Shown: positions 36,493 to 47,799 of the stretch, piece by piece | Position numbering within the stretch: position 1 is the stretch's first letter | How the letters are laid out: each line of letters starts with the position of its first letter | Assembly (NCBI GenBank): GCA_029449235.1 | Contig: JANATG010000001.1 | Location: forward strand, 2,232,001-2,296,000 | Reading direction: 5' to 3' | DNA length: 64,000 nt | Origin: Linnemannia schmuckeri | Lineage: Eukaryota > Mortierellomycota > Mortierellomycetes > Mortierellales > Mortierellaceae | The notes under the pieces: generated by a model | The model's input: only the letters and a program-made list of their open reading frames with translations | What the model was told of the DNA's origin: nothing | The model's database searches: none | Made by a program: the position numbers and the translations under genes

Positions 36493-37160
36493 CATATCGA
36501 CCCACGCTCCTGCTGTCCTGCTCTACCTCCCGCTTCTTCTCACGTCAAAACACTTTACCGTCCCTTTTTCTATTGAACGCGACCGTTGATCAGCGGAGAA
36601 GAAAACGATCAATTTCAACTGCAAAATGCAATTGTGATTGTCTCACTTTCAGGACGCGACCATTGATCAATCTTGATTGCTACCCACACGTGTCACCAAA
36701 ACAGACAATGTACTCATTTTTTTCTTTGCACCAACTAACTCACTTCTCTCTCCTTCCCTCCCTTCCTATCGTTGCCTTTGAATACTACTACTATCGGTCA
36801 ACTGACACGACACGATCGCTTCTCAATTGTTCCAAGAAAAAAAGGGCATATACTGAAAGCAAAGTTCTCACTCCTTACCCGTTTTTTTTTTCCCCGTTCC
36901 TTGCTACCTTCGGCACTCTCCTGTCTCACATTCATTTCCGTCCCTCTGCCCCTTGGTGATCAGTTGTTATTAAATTATTCCCTAGTAAAAAAAAAAAGTG
37001 CGGTAAAACACCATATACCATCAGTCCCTACTCTTATTTTTTCTCATTTTTAGCCCCCAACCTCCGCTCAGCTAGCCCCCTCCTAGACCACATATCGGAG
37101 CCTGACAAAAAAGAGATTGCTAAAGCTCATCCAAGCCAGGCGCCGCAAAAGCAAAAGATT

Positions 37161-37232
37161 GGGCTCAACCGGGAATTGAACCCGGGACCTCTCGCACCCA
37201 AAGCGAGAATCATACGACTAGACTATTGAGCC
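37161..37232 (-). tRNA. tRNA-Pro (TGG), right-arm copy
   Basis: Identical 72-nt tRNA on the opposite strand in the right inverted-repeat arm. Both copies keep all stems and the TGG anticodon, so both look functional. Confidence 0.95.
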
Positions 37233-37839
37233 TTGAAACACACAAATGTTTCTTGTTATTCCCGAAAACATCCGGTATGTCCTTATACTATTTAGTTGCA
37301 GAATATCCGCCACCAATTATGCGGTACGTCACGTGGCATCTTAGGAGCAGCGCTGCCCGTGTGGCGCTTCGCTAGCCACACATGAGAATGGGCGCTGCCC
37401 TGGAGCGTCCATGGATCCACGCGCGGCCGATGAGCGGTTTCTGGATAGTTTGTTGGGAAGGAGGAGATTGTCATTAATGGAGAGGATGGGAAGAATTCCT
37501 TTTCTTCGTGTTTAGTTTTATTTTCTTCTATTGAAGCTGTGAGGAGCAGCGGCAATTGTCGCGCAGAGCCAGGTTGTGGACCGGACTGCGACTGGTGGAT
37601 GGCTCTTGGAAGAGTTTGGTATGTAGCTCCTTTCACTATCGAATGCCTTTCTTGGGCTTTTCACTGGAGAAATAAAATTGCGTACGAAAAAAAAAAAAAA
37701 AAAAAAAAAAGCCAATCCAACCGCCACAAAAATGTATAGAAGGGTGCAATGTTTCGCCTTCTTCCTTGGCCTTGCTTATTTTTTTCCTTCATCCTACTGT
37801 CTCGCTCTGCTCTCTCCCACCTCATTTGTCTCATTACAC

Positions 37840-38384
37840 CCTTCTTCCTTCGAATCTTGTGTCGCGCAGTCAGGGGTACCTATACGTTGCGCCGTTGCCT
37901 TCTTTTGTCAACCGCTCCCCTGTGTACTTTCATTTGAAAGCTGACGATACCTATGGCCTTTTCATCGACCACCATGGAGTCATGCACAACACGAGTGACG
38001 ATATGAACCAGAGACAGGAACTGACAGGTAGAACACCAGTCTTTATGAGACACTAGGATCAAACATCGCCACTACTTTGGATATGGACCGAAATAGTACC
38101 ACCAAGGAACCAAAACCTAGTCAGGAAAATATGATCAACAAGGATTCATGCTATCATGACCTAGAGGCAGACAGTCGAAAATGCGGCCCTACAAGGCAGC
38201 GCAGGCTGCAAAGATAGATCAGATTGCTATCAGCGACTACCTTCAACTAGGCGACTTATTTTACCTCGCGAAGACAGGAGACCAACACCGGAAAGCAACG
38301 AAAGGAAAAATACAAAACACACACTCGTTTGACCAAATCACGTCGCTGTTCAAGGAAAAAAAAGTCGAGGCAACGGAAGAGTGA
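37840..38384 (+). pseudogene. Possible broken gene (right arm copy)
   Basis: Mirror copy of the three-piece remnant at 12256-12800, read here on the + strand with identical breaks. Same uncertainty; no function assigned. Confidence 0.3.
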
Positions 38385-38712
38385 ACAAGTAAGGCGCTGT
38401 TGTAAGAAAGGACAGAAGTCGGGCATGCATCATTGGCCACTGCAAGTAGCTGAGCACCACCTCCTGAGCATATCAAAGAAGAGAAACATAACGATCAGCT
38501 CTGGACACACCCACTCAGTCATTCATGCCGACATCGGCTTGTCTCTTGCACCACAAAACTACCCCCTTTGAATTAGCAAAAAAATGGCAGCGAATGGCTT
38601 CAACACAAGCAACTTGGAGGCTCCTGCAACTTTTCGGCGAGTGATGTTGTCGATGGCAATATGTTATTAAAGATGAGCAGCATTGGAAGGGTATGCGCTA
38701 ATATTTGTCATC

Positions 38713-39397
38713 TTAAAGCCGTCGTTTCTTTTTCACCTGCTTGTCATCCTCCTCGACCACCTCTCCATCATTATCCTCGACCACCTCTCCATCATTATCC
38801 TCGACCAAATCACTTTCTGCGCTCTCCTTGGATTCACCTCTAGGAGCATTCTCAGTATGGGCCGCGTCGCTGTTTCGATTGTACGGCCGTCGAGGATAGA
38901 GACTTGTTACTTTCCAAACGTCAATCGCGTCCTGATCACATCGGACATACACGCCCTTCTTGGATAACAGCGACGACAATTTGAGCCGGAGCAGATTTAT
39001 CAGTTTCTATAGTAGTCATATCCAAGACAATACACCGTCTGAGTAAAGAAAGAGGCGGGTGACGATTTAACAGCCACTTCATTTTAAATTGACTATTTAT
39101 CTTTTGAGAGATCCCGTTAGCCCTGGTAGCGCGAATCATGCCAAATGACATCTTTCTGTAACGATGCCTCCTGTGCTTTACGTGGAGCATTTTCAATCGA
39201 AGGATGTGTCTCTAATACCACATTTTCGTTTTATAAAAGGCAAATGGCTGTATGCTCTTGTTAGCATTTTCTTTATGCCCGAATTTTATTCCTGTGATAC
39301 ATGCCTTTGTCGTTCTTGACTGCAAAGACGTCAGCTGCGCGTAAACACATACGGACTCCTTGTGTGGTCGGGCCTTGCGATCCGCGCAACTAGGCAC
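38713..39397 (-). pseudogene. Unrecognised decayed coding remnant (right arm)
   Basis: Mirror copy of the remnant at 11243-11927, with the same broken frames and the same 24-bp tandem unit encoding the acidic tail. Its identity to the left copy shows the decay came before the arm duplication or was homogenised afterwards. Confidence 0.35.
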
Positions 39398-39639
39398 ATC
39401 GGTTTACGCTGGCCACCTGAACAATCCGAAGCAAGCGGCTGTCGCTGAGCTTCCGCATGGTCACATTGAAGCGTCTCCTTTGCTTTGTGTTGATATTCGT
39501 TAGATTCTAGTTAAGCAAGCAGCACATGTAACGACAGGACAATAAAACAAGGCTAGGCGCTGAAAAAAAAGCGTTGGTGTCATTACGATATGCGGCACCG
39601 GCGGCGATATATTAGCGTATAGGCGGGGGTGGGATGGAC

Positions 39640-39659
39640 CGTCGAGGAGCTCCTCGACG
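39640..39659. repeat. 20-bp perfect palindrome (right arm)
   Basis: Same 20-bp self-complementary sequence as in the left arm, at the mirror position, fully conserved between arms. Confidence 0.9.
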
Positions 39660-40252
39660 CCCGCTAAAGTAATAATCTCTGGGAACTCCTTCGTTTCGAT
39701 GGATGGTAAATTCTTGTTCGATGAATAACTTTAAAGAGAATTGCCTATTAGGCGGGGCGGATTTTATACTTTGTAAAAAGAGAACAGCGACAATTGGGAA
39801 AACTCAGACTAGTATTTAGGAGAGACAAGACCTTGAAACAAGGTTGCCAGAGACCCCGAGTCAATGGTTGTTTTGGAATGAAGGCGAGGATCGGTCAATG
39901 AAGATTGAAAAATAAAGCAATATAAAATAGAGCTGGGGCCAGTCCGATACGCCTTTGACAACGAGAAAAGGGCTGAGCACCCTAGAATGTAAAGAGATGG
40001 AGGGGAAGTCAAGAGAGACTGGTTGCAAGTAAAAAGAGAGGAACAGAACGATAAAGACGTAGAAAAGCATCACGAGCCAAAACAACGAAAATGGGTCCCA
40101 GAAACTACGCACACACCAACTGACTGATAACAAAAGGGAATGATCGATGGCGATGGGCTGTTTTTATTCAGACGCGCACATGGATATATAAACGCGTATA
40201 CCGTACTGCGCACAGACGGCCGATGATAATAAGTTTGACTTTGATCTGACTG

Positions 40253-41686
40253 AGTGAGAGAAAGAGACAATCAGTAAAAAAAAAAAAAGAAAAGAGGATG
40301 GAGGAAGAAAAGTAGGGGGAGTGGATGGCGGAGTGAATGTGCTTGGCTCCTGACTTTCTCCATTCCGTGATGAACATGGAAACTGTCAAGAGCAAGATCG
40401 AGCACTCCACCAAGGCTGATATTGAGTAGGATCGTCGTGTCGTGTAGGGACTGACTCAAGGCTACCAAGGCGTACAGCAGCCGTGCTTCCTCTCCATCTT
40501 TCACAAAAGCAGCCCTTTACATATCTTTCTATGGTTGCGATCAGATTGCTATAAAAAAAGAAACAGTTAAGCAGTATAATGATCTGGAAACAATCCAACA
40601 AGCCCCGAACAAAATATGTGTGAAAGAGGGATTGAGCTCTCCAGGGCGTTCTTGCAAGGAGACATATCGGTGGACATGATGGATGGTGTCGCTCTCGCGA
40701 CTGGTGACAAAAAAAGGTAAAGGAAGGACGATAGTTAGTGACTGATCAATGGTTCGATGGTGTAATCTGATCAATACACCCACGTTGTATAGACTTGACC
40801 GCAGTCATGTCAAAGCCTTTTATGTGTTTATCGCCAAACACCAATCTATGGAAAAAACACGTTGTTTGTTTAATTAGAATATTCATGAAAAATCACAGTT
40901 CTTACCAGCAGGATGCATGGATGATAGAAAAGTATTTCCTCAGTTCAACGACGGCAATTAAAAGAAAACGAACCGAAGACAAATAAATAAGAAAAAGTGT
41001 GCAAAGTATATTTTATGTGAGGGGAGTGGACGGAGATCCCAATAAGGAAAGAAAAGGCTATCTTGACAAGCAGAAGAGAAAAGAAAAAGAAAAAGGCTGT
41101 AGGGTTGCTTGTTGGGTGGTGTACTTGGCTGTCGAGTATCGATCGTTGCAGGATAGGGTGTCAAGATGGGTTGGCGTTAAGTACTATGGGAGAAGGCAGA
41201 AAAGTGGAGGTACAGGGTAGAGGATTGGTAATGCGATGGAGAGTGGTTGAAAGGAGAGAGTAAAGGGAGAAATGGAGGAGGGAAACAACATCGATGGGGT
41301 GGGATGACAAAAATCAAAATCGTAAGGAAGCAGCCAACGCCACCAATTTTTTTTTTCAATTGCCTGTTTCCCCATTGTCGTTCGTGGTTTTTGTTTTCGT
41401 AATTTTTGTATCCATGTCTTCATGCTCTTTTGCGACGGATGTGGTACAATGCAAAAGAAAAAGAAGAAAAATGTGGGTATCAACGTCCTCACGCGGTAAC
41501 CGATCAATCCATACCTTTGATGTCAATAGTCGCTCCGCATCACCAGGCTGCCTACGCTGATATATTTATTTAATAAACGCAATTCCCTTTCAGCTCTACT
41601 CCTCTCCCATCCCTTCTCTCTCACAACAATCCACATCTCTTCTACATACACACTTCCCTTTCTATTCTGCATAACCATCCTCCTCT
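40253..41686. other. Gene-poor flank outside the right repeat arm
   Basis: Mostly low-complexity A/G-rich DNA. The only notable content is the small broken ORF with a related copy at 43.3-43.9 kb, listed separately. No intact gene seen. Confidence 0.4.
40572..40677 (-). pseudogene. Small ORF fragment, diverged copy of the 43.3-43.9 kb ORF
   Basis: A 34-codon ATG-led frame (MSTDMSPCKNALESS...) ends in TAA. Its start and about 170 bp upstream, including the splice-acceptor-like CACCAG and the sequence around GGCTTTGACATGA, align by eye with the region upstream of the ORF at 43328-43729 (MPSDASPCKDF...). Similarity fades after about codon 10. This looks like a truncated paralogue. Family unknown. 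Confidence 0.35.
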
Positions 41687-41689
41687 TTG

Positions 41690-42693
41690 TTTATTGCGAC
41701 TACCTCGTCACATTCTTCTCGGGAACTCCAACAAAACAGCACCGTGACTCTCAACATCCCTTCAGAAATCATTATTGCCATCGGTCAGTTCCTCGACCGC
41801 CCCACTCTGCTGAAGTCACTCCGAGTCTTCAGACAGTGGCATCAAGCCCTTGTTCCTCTGGTCTGGACCACAGTAACCCAAATACAGCTGTACCATCCGG
41901 CCTTCCCCATCCACCCGCCAACAAGACTATCCACGCCTTTCGTCCTAGAAACGAATGATTGACGCCCCACAAGATTGCCGCTGGTCTTTTACACCCTCGG
42001 TCGCTGAGCTGGGAGCACAGACGGACTTATCCTTGGAGGAACGAGCCCTGGCTGTGCATCTCGAAACTTGTAGAAGTTCTCCGCCTTGCACCAAATCTAA
42101 CTCGGTTGTGTTTAAATCTGAATACACTGGATAACAAGGAGGACTTCTTCGCGATTGCTGATCTTTTGCTGAATCTTCGCGTGCTGGAGCTCGACGGCGG
42201 TTGCTGGCACAAAATTTCGATTGAGAATTTGTACCCGTCGTTTCCGAGGGTGGAAGAACTGTCTATTTGTGTCGAATGGTACACCGTGAAGTACTCCAAG
42301 GAAGAGGCGTCTCCTACCGTTACGCCTTGGAAGGTCAAGAAAATGACTGTCGACTCGATGATGTTGCCGCTTCTCAGCTACTGCTCAGAAGTTGAGATGT
42401 TGTCGTTTCGTATTGAGTTAAGGCGCTCCTGCGATAATTGGGACGATGAGCGAATCTCGGGGCCTGGTGGGCAACGATTTATTGCTCAACTCCACGGGAT
42501 GCCAAACTCGAAGACGATCATCGTTTTCGAGGCTGAAAGCAGTCCCCGATCTTCCCGATATGCGTATCCTCGTGATGAGTTAGTCTATTTCGAATTCAAC
42601 ATCCAAGGAGCCATGGGTCCAAACTCTGTCTGGAAGGAGAAGCTGGCCAAGAAGGCTGAGTACACGCTGGAGGATACCTTGGATCTGATGTGA
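41690..42693 (+). pseudogene. F-box/leucine-rich protein pseudogene
   Basis: The first piece (to 41961) contains an F-box: LNIPSEIIIAIGQFLDRPTL then LRVFRQWHQALVPLVWTTV, the usual substrate-adaptor motif that binds Skp1 in SCF ubiquitin ligases. It lacks any in-frame ATG upstream. The frame then stops at TGA 41960-41962 and the similarity continues in another frame to 42693 (APNLTRLCLNLN, LLNLRVLELDGG, ending LEDTLDLM). No plausible GT-AG intron bridges the shift. Missing start plus frameshift make this a decayed member of the large F-box/LRR families of these fungi; a start in an unseen upstream exon is a weaker alternative. Confidence 0.6.
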
Positions 42694-43327
42694 ACAAATC
42701 CTTCTTCCTCCCAACTTTTTTTTTTTGCACTTTCCCTACCTTCCTCTCTTTCACCTCCCCCTCCTATTTCGTTGCTTTGCGCTATGCCCTGTTCCCTCGT
42801 AGCTTTCAATTTTTCTTTGTTATGTGTGTGCCACTATTTCTTTTGTCGCTTTCTTTGTGCTTCTGCTTTTCTCTTCCTAGCGTACTTTCCGTCTTTTTTT
42901 TCCTTTCGAACACAAACCCACCTCGCCTTCAAAGGCAAATAAATCATGCTGTTCAAGGATCACTTTTTATTTTTTCACAAACAAGAAAGGTGGGCACAAG
43001 GCGACAAGGAGTGAGAATAAACGAAAGGAAAAGAAATAAAATAGATTCTCCTTTCGCTCTGGAAACGAAACGAAAGGTAATGCCTGAGAAAGTATTTTTC
43101 CTCCTCGTCATGGACAACTTGAGTTTGGACTGCAGTGCTCGAACTTAGGCATCCTCTTTTTCTCTCTCTCAACTGGCCATGGCCTTCCATTGTCACACAT
43201 TTTAAAAAACAATGAATTGGACCTGCGCGCATAATTTTATTCTGTTACTAGAAGAGATTGATTTCCTTGTGTATTGATCTACCGATGTACTGAAAGAGAA
43301 CTGCGACAAAGTGGTTGTTGGTGCTAA
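42694..43327. other. Intergenic, no gene seen
   Basis: Pyrimidine-rich 3' flank of the F-box pseudogene followed by low-complexity sequence. Open frames here are Phe/Ser/Leu or Lys/Arg rich and unsupported. Confidence 0.4.
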
Positions 43328-43729
43328 TTAGTGGGTCAACTTCTTGGCCAGGCCTAGTGGATGAAAGGGCTTGTTACGAGATCTCACAGTGTGCAGCTCG
43401 TCAAATCTTTGGATCCGGCCAAAGTGTCCTCTCAGAAACTCCCTCATTCCACTGGCTTCCCTGTCTCGTCCATATGAATTGTCGAAGCTTTCACGCCACT
43501 CGAAAGCAGGATCAGCGCACTCCTGCTCTCCCAACACAGCCTTGACCATGTCATTGCCAAAGGCCATGTTCTGATCCAATTCAGTCCCAGTTCCTCCAGT
43601 CGTCTGCAACCCCAAGGTATGATTCCAGCTTACATGGATGGAACTCGCAGTCGAAGTCGTTGCCTAAAAATTCATATCCTTCAGACCAAAGTGGCAAAAA
43701 TCCTTGCAGGGAGACGCGTCAGAGGGCAT
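43328..43729 (-). pseudogene. Small ORF with one in-frame stop
   Basis: A continuous minus-strand frame of 134 codons starts at ATG 43729 and ends at 43328, interrupted only by TAG at 43666-43664 (codon 22). The product after the stop is balanced in composition and protein-like (FEWRESFDNSYGRDREASG, LRGHFGRIQRFDELH, ending LAKKLTH). The upstream flank is related to the flank of the ORF at 40572-40677, so the two are probably members of one family. No domain recognised; no intron of plausible size removes the stop. Confidence 0.4.
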
Positions 43730-43865
43730 GTTGGTTGCTATCGTTCTCGCAACTAGTATAAAAAAAGTAAGGGATTAGGATGATCAGTGGTCAATGGTCC
43801 AGTGACACTCTTTTTGATCAGCGCCCCCACACTTCATGGTTCATGTCAACGGTGGTATTGTCAAA

Positions 43866-43868
<3 letters not shown>

Positions 43869-43900
<32 letters not shown>
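43869..43900 (+). repeat. T32 homopolymer
   Basis: Thirty-two consecutive T lie at the upstream edge of the region shared with the 40.6-kb copy, which has only a short T stretch at the same place. On the minus strand it is an A tract. It could be an expanded tract or the mark of an old insertion. Confidence 0.85.
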
Positions 43901-43901
<1 letters not shown>

Positions 43902-44551
43902 GCAGACCAAGAAGCCAACGCATGAAAAAATAGCCATTCGTAGGCCAAACAGACCCAGGAATGAAAGCACCTTGACTCTGACCATCATAAATGCGCGAAA
44001 AATAAAACGCGATTTTTCATTTTAAGACCGTAAGCAACAGAGCGAACCAAGAAACAAATAAGAAAATGACTGCAATGGAAATATTATGAGTGAAAGGAAT
44101 AGAGAGCGAGCCATGAGAGGGGTAAAAATAAGTATCTGGTCGAGTGATATAGAGTGGTTATGGTCCCTGAAAAGTCGTTTGTTATTGTTGATTGGTGTAA
44201 GTGGTGTCGAGTGTTCAGCCGTGTTGGATAGGATGAGGAGGTGTGGTGTCGAGACAGATCTTTGAGAAAGTGAGGAGAAAAGTGAAGAGCGAGTAGAAGG
44301 ATAAAATAGAATAAAAAGTAGGCGACTGAGTAATAAAAAAAATAAGGCGAGGAAGGTATCGATAAGGATGGGAGTGAGAAGGGATGAGAAAGAAAAAAAA
44401 GAACGTTGAGAGGTGATAAAAAACAAAAATTTGACAGTGTCATGCACATAGTCGCTACTCAACCGAATAGCCGCACCGCCATTATTCTCTTGCCTCCTTT
44501 TTTTATGTGTCACACTTGCGCATTCGTGGAAGTTGATACTGGCAAGGTGAA
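43901..44551. other. Intergenic, low complexity
   Basis: A/G-rich on the + strand, so the minus-strand open frames are Ser/Leu/Phe shadows. No gene supported. Confidence 0.4.
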
Positions 44552-45109
44552 TTACGATCCGGTATCGCCAAATTCTTTACTCATAAACGCATCACTTTCT
44601 GCAGGCATGTCTCGAGACGCCGGCAACATGAAATACAACTCTGCATCGCCAAAATAACTACTCTGGACTCTATCCCTCTGCACGTATGTCGACATTATCG
44701 CTCGGTCAGAGTGATCAAGGCCGAACTTTCTCTCATTCAGGTTCAAAGAGGAGAGAATGCGGAGCTCAGTGCTGCCTTGAAGAGACGAGTATGACGACAG
44801 TATCGCGGATCGACTGCTGCTGAATATTCCATCGCACCAGGCGAGCCTCTAGCTAATAGCGACTTTATCCTCCACGGCGACTTCGTCCTTCTAGCGTCCG
44901 AGATTCAGCGTTCTTTCGACCTACTGCAGGGAATTTGGTTTGGTTCAAACAGTGCTCAGCACCTTCAACATCGAATCCGTTTGTATCAGTGGGATACCAC
45001 CAGAGTATCACCTGCTGTTTGGACGGAACGCGGCGTAGACATTTATCGTCCTATGCCCTGTTCACCGGTGGTTTTATTCGGATCCTCCGGACATCGAACA
45101 GACAACTAA
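44552..45109. pseudogene. Coding-like remnant, strand unresolved
   Basis: On the + strand a frame from about 44697 to TAA 45107-45109 reads like protein (AELSLIQVQRGENAELSAAL, then a single in-frame TGA, then ANSDFILHGDFVLLASEIQ and WDTTRVSPAVWTERGVDI). On the minus strand 44860-44552 is also open and protein-like (SSLNLNERKFGLDHSD, AELYFMLPASRDMPAES). Only one can be real. The + reading is longer but carries a stop; the minus one is shorter but uninterrupted in its core. No family recognised. Confidence 0.25.
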
Positions 45110-45601
45110 TATAGCATAATTATTAGAAACTTCTTTTCCTCCATGTCATTTTTACGATGAAAAAAAAAAAAAATGGAAACAATAAGCATTACATTACTTA
45201 TATTGTATCTGGTTTTGGTTGTGAAGGTGTATGAAAGGTGATGGCAAAGAAACACGGATGTAATTATTCGAAAAGCTACCTTTTATTTCTATATCATCAA
45301 AAAGAAAAAGACTCCAAACCAGTCAAGTAGAGCCAGAGCGCTCTTTGGAGTTCTCCGAGTTGCAGAACTTGGGAGCCGTTGGCTGCTGTCTCGAGTACAT
45401 GCAGGGTTGAGTTGTGAAATGGCGTTTGATTTTCGGCGAAGTGAGCATATTCAAGTCCGTTGGGTGCCAGTCACATCGCCATTTTGGCGGCAAAAAAACA
45501 TACAAAACGCGTCTCGTTCGTTTCGTCAGTCGAGGTTGACTCCTCTTCGTTTTCCCTTCTCTCCTCTTCCCACTTTTCACTTCTCCTAATCGAATCCAAC
45601 C
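45110..45601 (+). other. Upstream flank of the UBR7-like gene
   Basis: AT-rich 3' flank up to about 45300, then the promoter side of the UBR7-like gene ending in a C/T-rich leader just before ATG 45602. No TATA element evident. Confidence 0.4.
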
Positions 45602-47578
45602 ATGGCTGACCAAGACACCATCACCGTCTCAGAGTACATCGCCGAGCAGGAGCGTCTCGAGCAGGTACACCTACTCACTCATTCGCTTCCTGAATCCTTT
45701 TTGCTCTTTTACAGTCTTTTCCGTTGACAGCAACTCACGCACTCTATTTTGGTGGAACCTGTCTTTAGGAGGCGCGCGAGTTGTTCCCCAAGAAGTTTGA
45801 CATGGTAAAGGGAGCCTGTCCTTTCTAACTTGAACCAATAATGACATCCATTGGCGGACATCACTCCCCAACCTTTGTCTCCTTGCATGCAAGTCCAGAA
45901 TCAACACCCTTTGACTCTGACTCATCCGTTCTCCCCTTCATTCTCAACGTCGTCATGTATTGCATAGTGCTCAAACAGCGCAGGATACGTTCGACAGCCC
46001 GTCTACTCTTGCCTGACCTGCAACCCCAACCCATCCGAGGAAGCAGGATTCTGCTACTCTTGCAGCATCGCCTGTCACGGCGACCACAACCTTGTCGAGC
46101 TCTTCACTAAGCGGGCGTTTCGATGCGACTGTGGCACGGCAAGGTTCAAGAACGTTAAGTGTACGCTCGACACCAAGCCCGCTGGGGCAGTCAACGAGTT
46201 AAATCAGTACAATCACAACTTTCTTGGCCGTTTTTGTTGGTAGGCGGCTCTTGTTTTTGTTTTTATTTTTATTTGTCGCGATTTTGTCATTTGGTTCGGG
46301 TGTTTTGCTTACGAGAGCCAGATAAGAGATACTGAGTATATGTCATGGACAAGCTCGCTTACTGATGCTTTTTGGCTCTATGATGGTATAGGTGCGATGT
46401 TCAGTACGATCCACACAAGGAAGAGAACACAATGTTGCAGTGCGTCATCTGCGAGGACTGGTTCCACGACAACTGCATCGGCATTGTAAGTTTACACAGG
46501 ATGGCTTAAGTCGACAAGGGGATGCCAAAGCAGAGAGAAGTATGTGTGAACTCTACGCTGACGGCGACTTTGTCCATACTTTTGTCAAATAACTAGAGCC
46601 CACATGGAGACGACTTTGACGACTTCATTTGCAGGACATGTACAAGGGATCATCCATTCCTCAGGAGATATGCACATCATCCTTCGTTCATGATTGGTCT
46701 CTCAGAGAAGGGCGGCGGAGCAAAATCAGTTGTCATGGTGGACAGCTCCAAGACGTCTGAAAACACCAAGGATGCCTTGATCAAGGAAGATGCCAAGACT
46801 GAATCCTCTGATTCACTGGTGGATGTTGTTTCAACAGAGGAGGACAAGGCAACCGTTATGACGACCACCACGACTACATCTACGTCTGTCACGACTTCCA
46901 CCACGACCACAGCGAGCAGCATTACGACAGTTATTGCAACTACAGACACAGATGCGGAGAATCAGGAAGAAAAGGTTTCTCAGGGGAAGCGCTCACTTAA
47001 GTCGACAACAAACAACACCGGCGACGAAACAAAAGATTCGAACAAGAGGATCAAATTAGATACCGATGACAAGTCTAATGGCGACATTTGCAAACTGGAC
47101 CAACAACCCATAGACCCTTACCCGGATCAGGAGGTGAACCTCTTTGCGACCGAGGGTTGGCGCGACCTACTCTGCCAATGTACATCTTGCTTGACTATGT
47201 ACACAAAGGAGGGCATCTCCTCGTTCATCTTGGGAGAAGAGGCTATCTATGAGGCTGAGGACGATGATGAGGCTGAGTCTTCGACACTCGAGAGTGGTAT
47301 GAAAAAGCTGGGAGAGATGGATCGTGTTCAAATGATGGACGGTATGATGGCCTATAATCGTATGCGGGACGAGATCCGGGCCTTCCTTGAGCCATATTCG
47401 CAGCAGGGCAAAGTCGTTACCGAAAGTGACATTCATGCATTCTTTGCAGTAAGTGAGCATGCTTGTTTTGGAGATCGATTGTTGTCATATTGCTTTCTGC
47501 AACGGTACTGATTGGTCTTTTCTCATCTTTGAATGGTATTTGTAGGCAAAGATGGAGCAGCGGAAAAACAACGCTTGA
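45602..47578 (+). CDS. UBR-box/PHD E3 ubiquitin ligase, UBR7 (Mlo2) type
   Basis: Predicted ubiquitin ligase component of 449 residues. Exons: 45602-45664, 45769-45804, 45968-46239, 46392-46485, 46597-47448 and 47546-47578, all GT-AG, phases close. The UBR box starts at residue 34 with CSNSAGYVRQPVYSCLTC, then CYSCSIACHGDHNLVELF and FRCDCGTARFK, keeping the zinc-binding Cys/His pattern. A PHD finger follows from about 125 (FCWCDVQYDP, MLQCVICEDWFHDNCIG, FICRTCTRDH). A Thr/Ser-rich disordered linker precedes a conserved C-terminal segment (EGWRDLLCQCTSCLTMYTK). The family includes human UBR7 and fission yeast Mlo2. The penultimate intron separates the main body from a nine-residue last exon. 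Convergent with the Pet117-like gene, 221 bp between stops. Confidence 0.95.
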
Positions 47579-47799
47579 AGCGCGTGAGAGGGTACACGTC
47601 GATCCACGTCTTCTCATGGCCCATTTTAGCACTGCCTAGTCGCTTGACGCCCACTCTGCACAATATATGAAAATGCACCTGTAATTAAAAAAACACAACA
47701 CCCATCCTTGTTCCCTTTTCTGACAGTTATTTTTTATCAAGTTCATTTTTCCTTGTGAATCGTTTATGTTTATATCAAACAGCGTGATAGAGAAGTTAC

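Larger units (their letters stand above)
35349..40252 (-). repeat. Right arm of 4.9-kb inverted repeat
   Basis: Inverse copy of 10388-15291. The inner edge lies 192 bp after the stop codon of the Mga2-like gene and the outer edge ends in gene-poor DNA. The arms are separated by 20,057 bp of unique sequence. All features of the left arm, including the tRNA gene, minisatellite, palindrome and coding remnants, recur here on the opposite strand. No terminal inverted repeat or target-site duplication typical of a DNA transposon was found at the arm ends, so a segmental duplication or an assembly-level cause fits better than a transposon. Confidence 0.95.
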
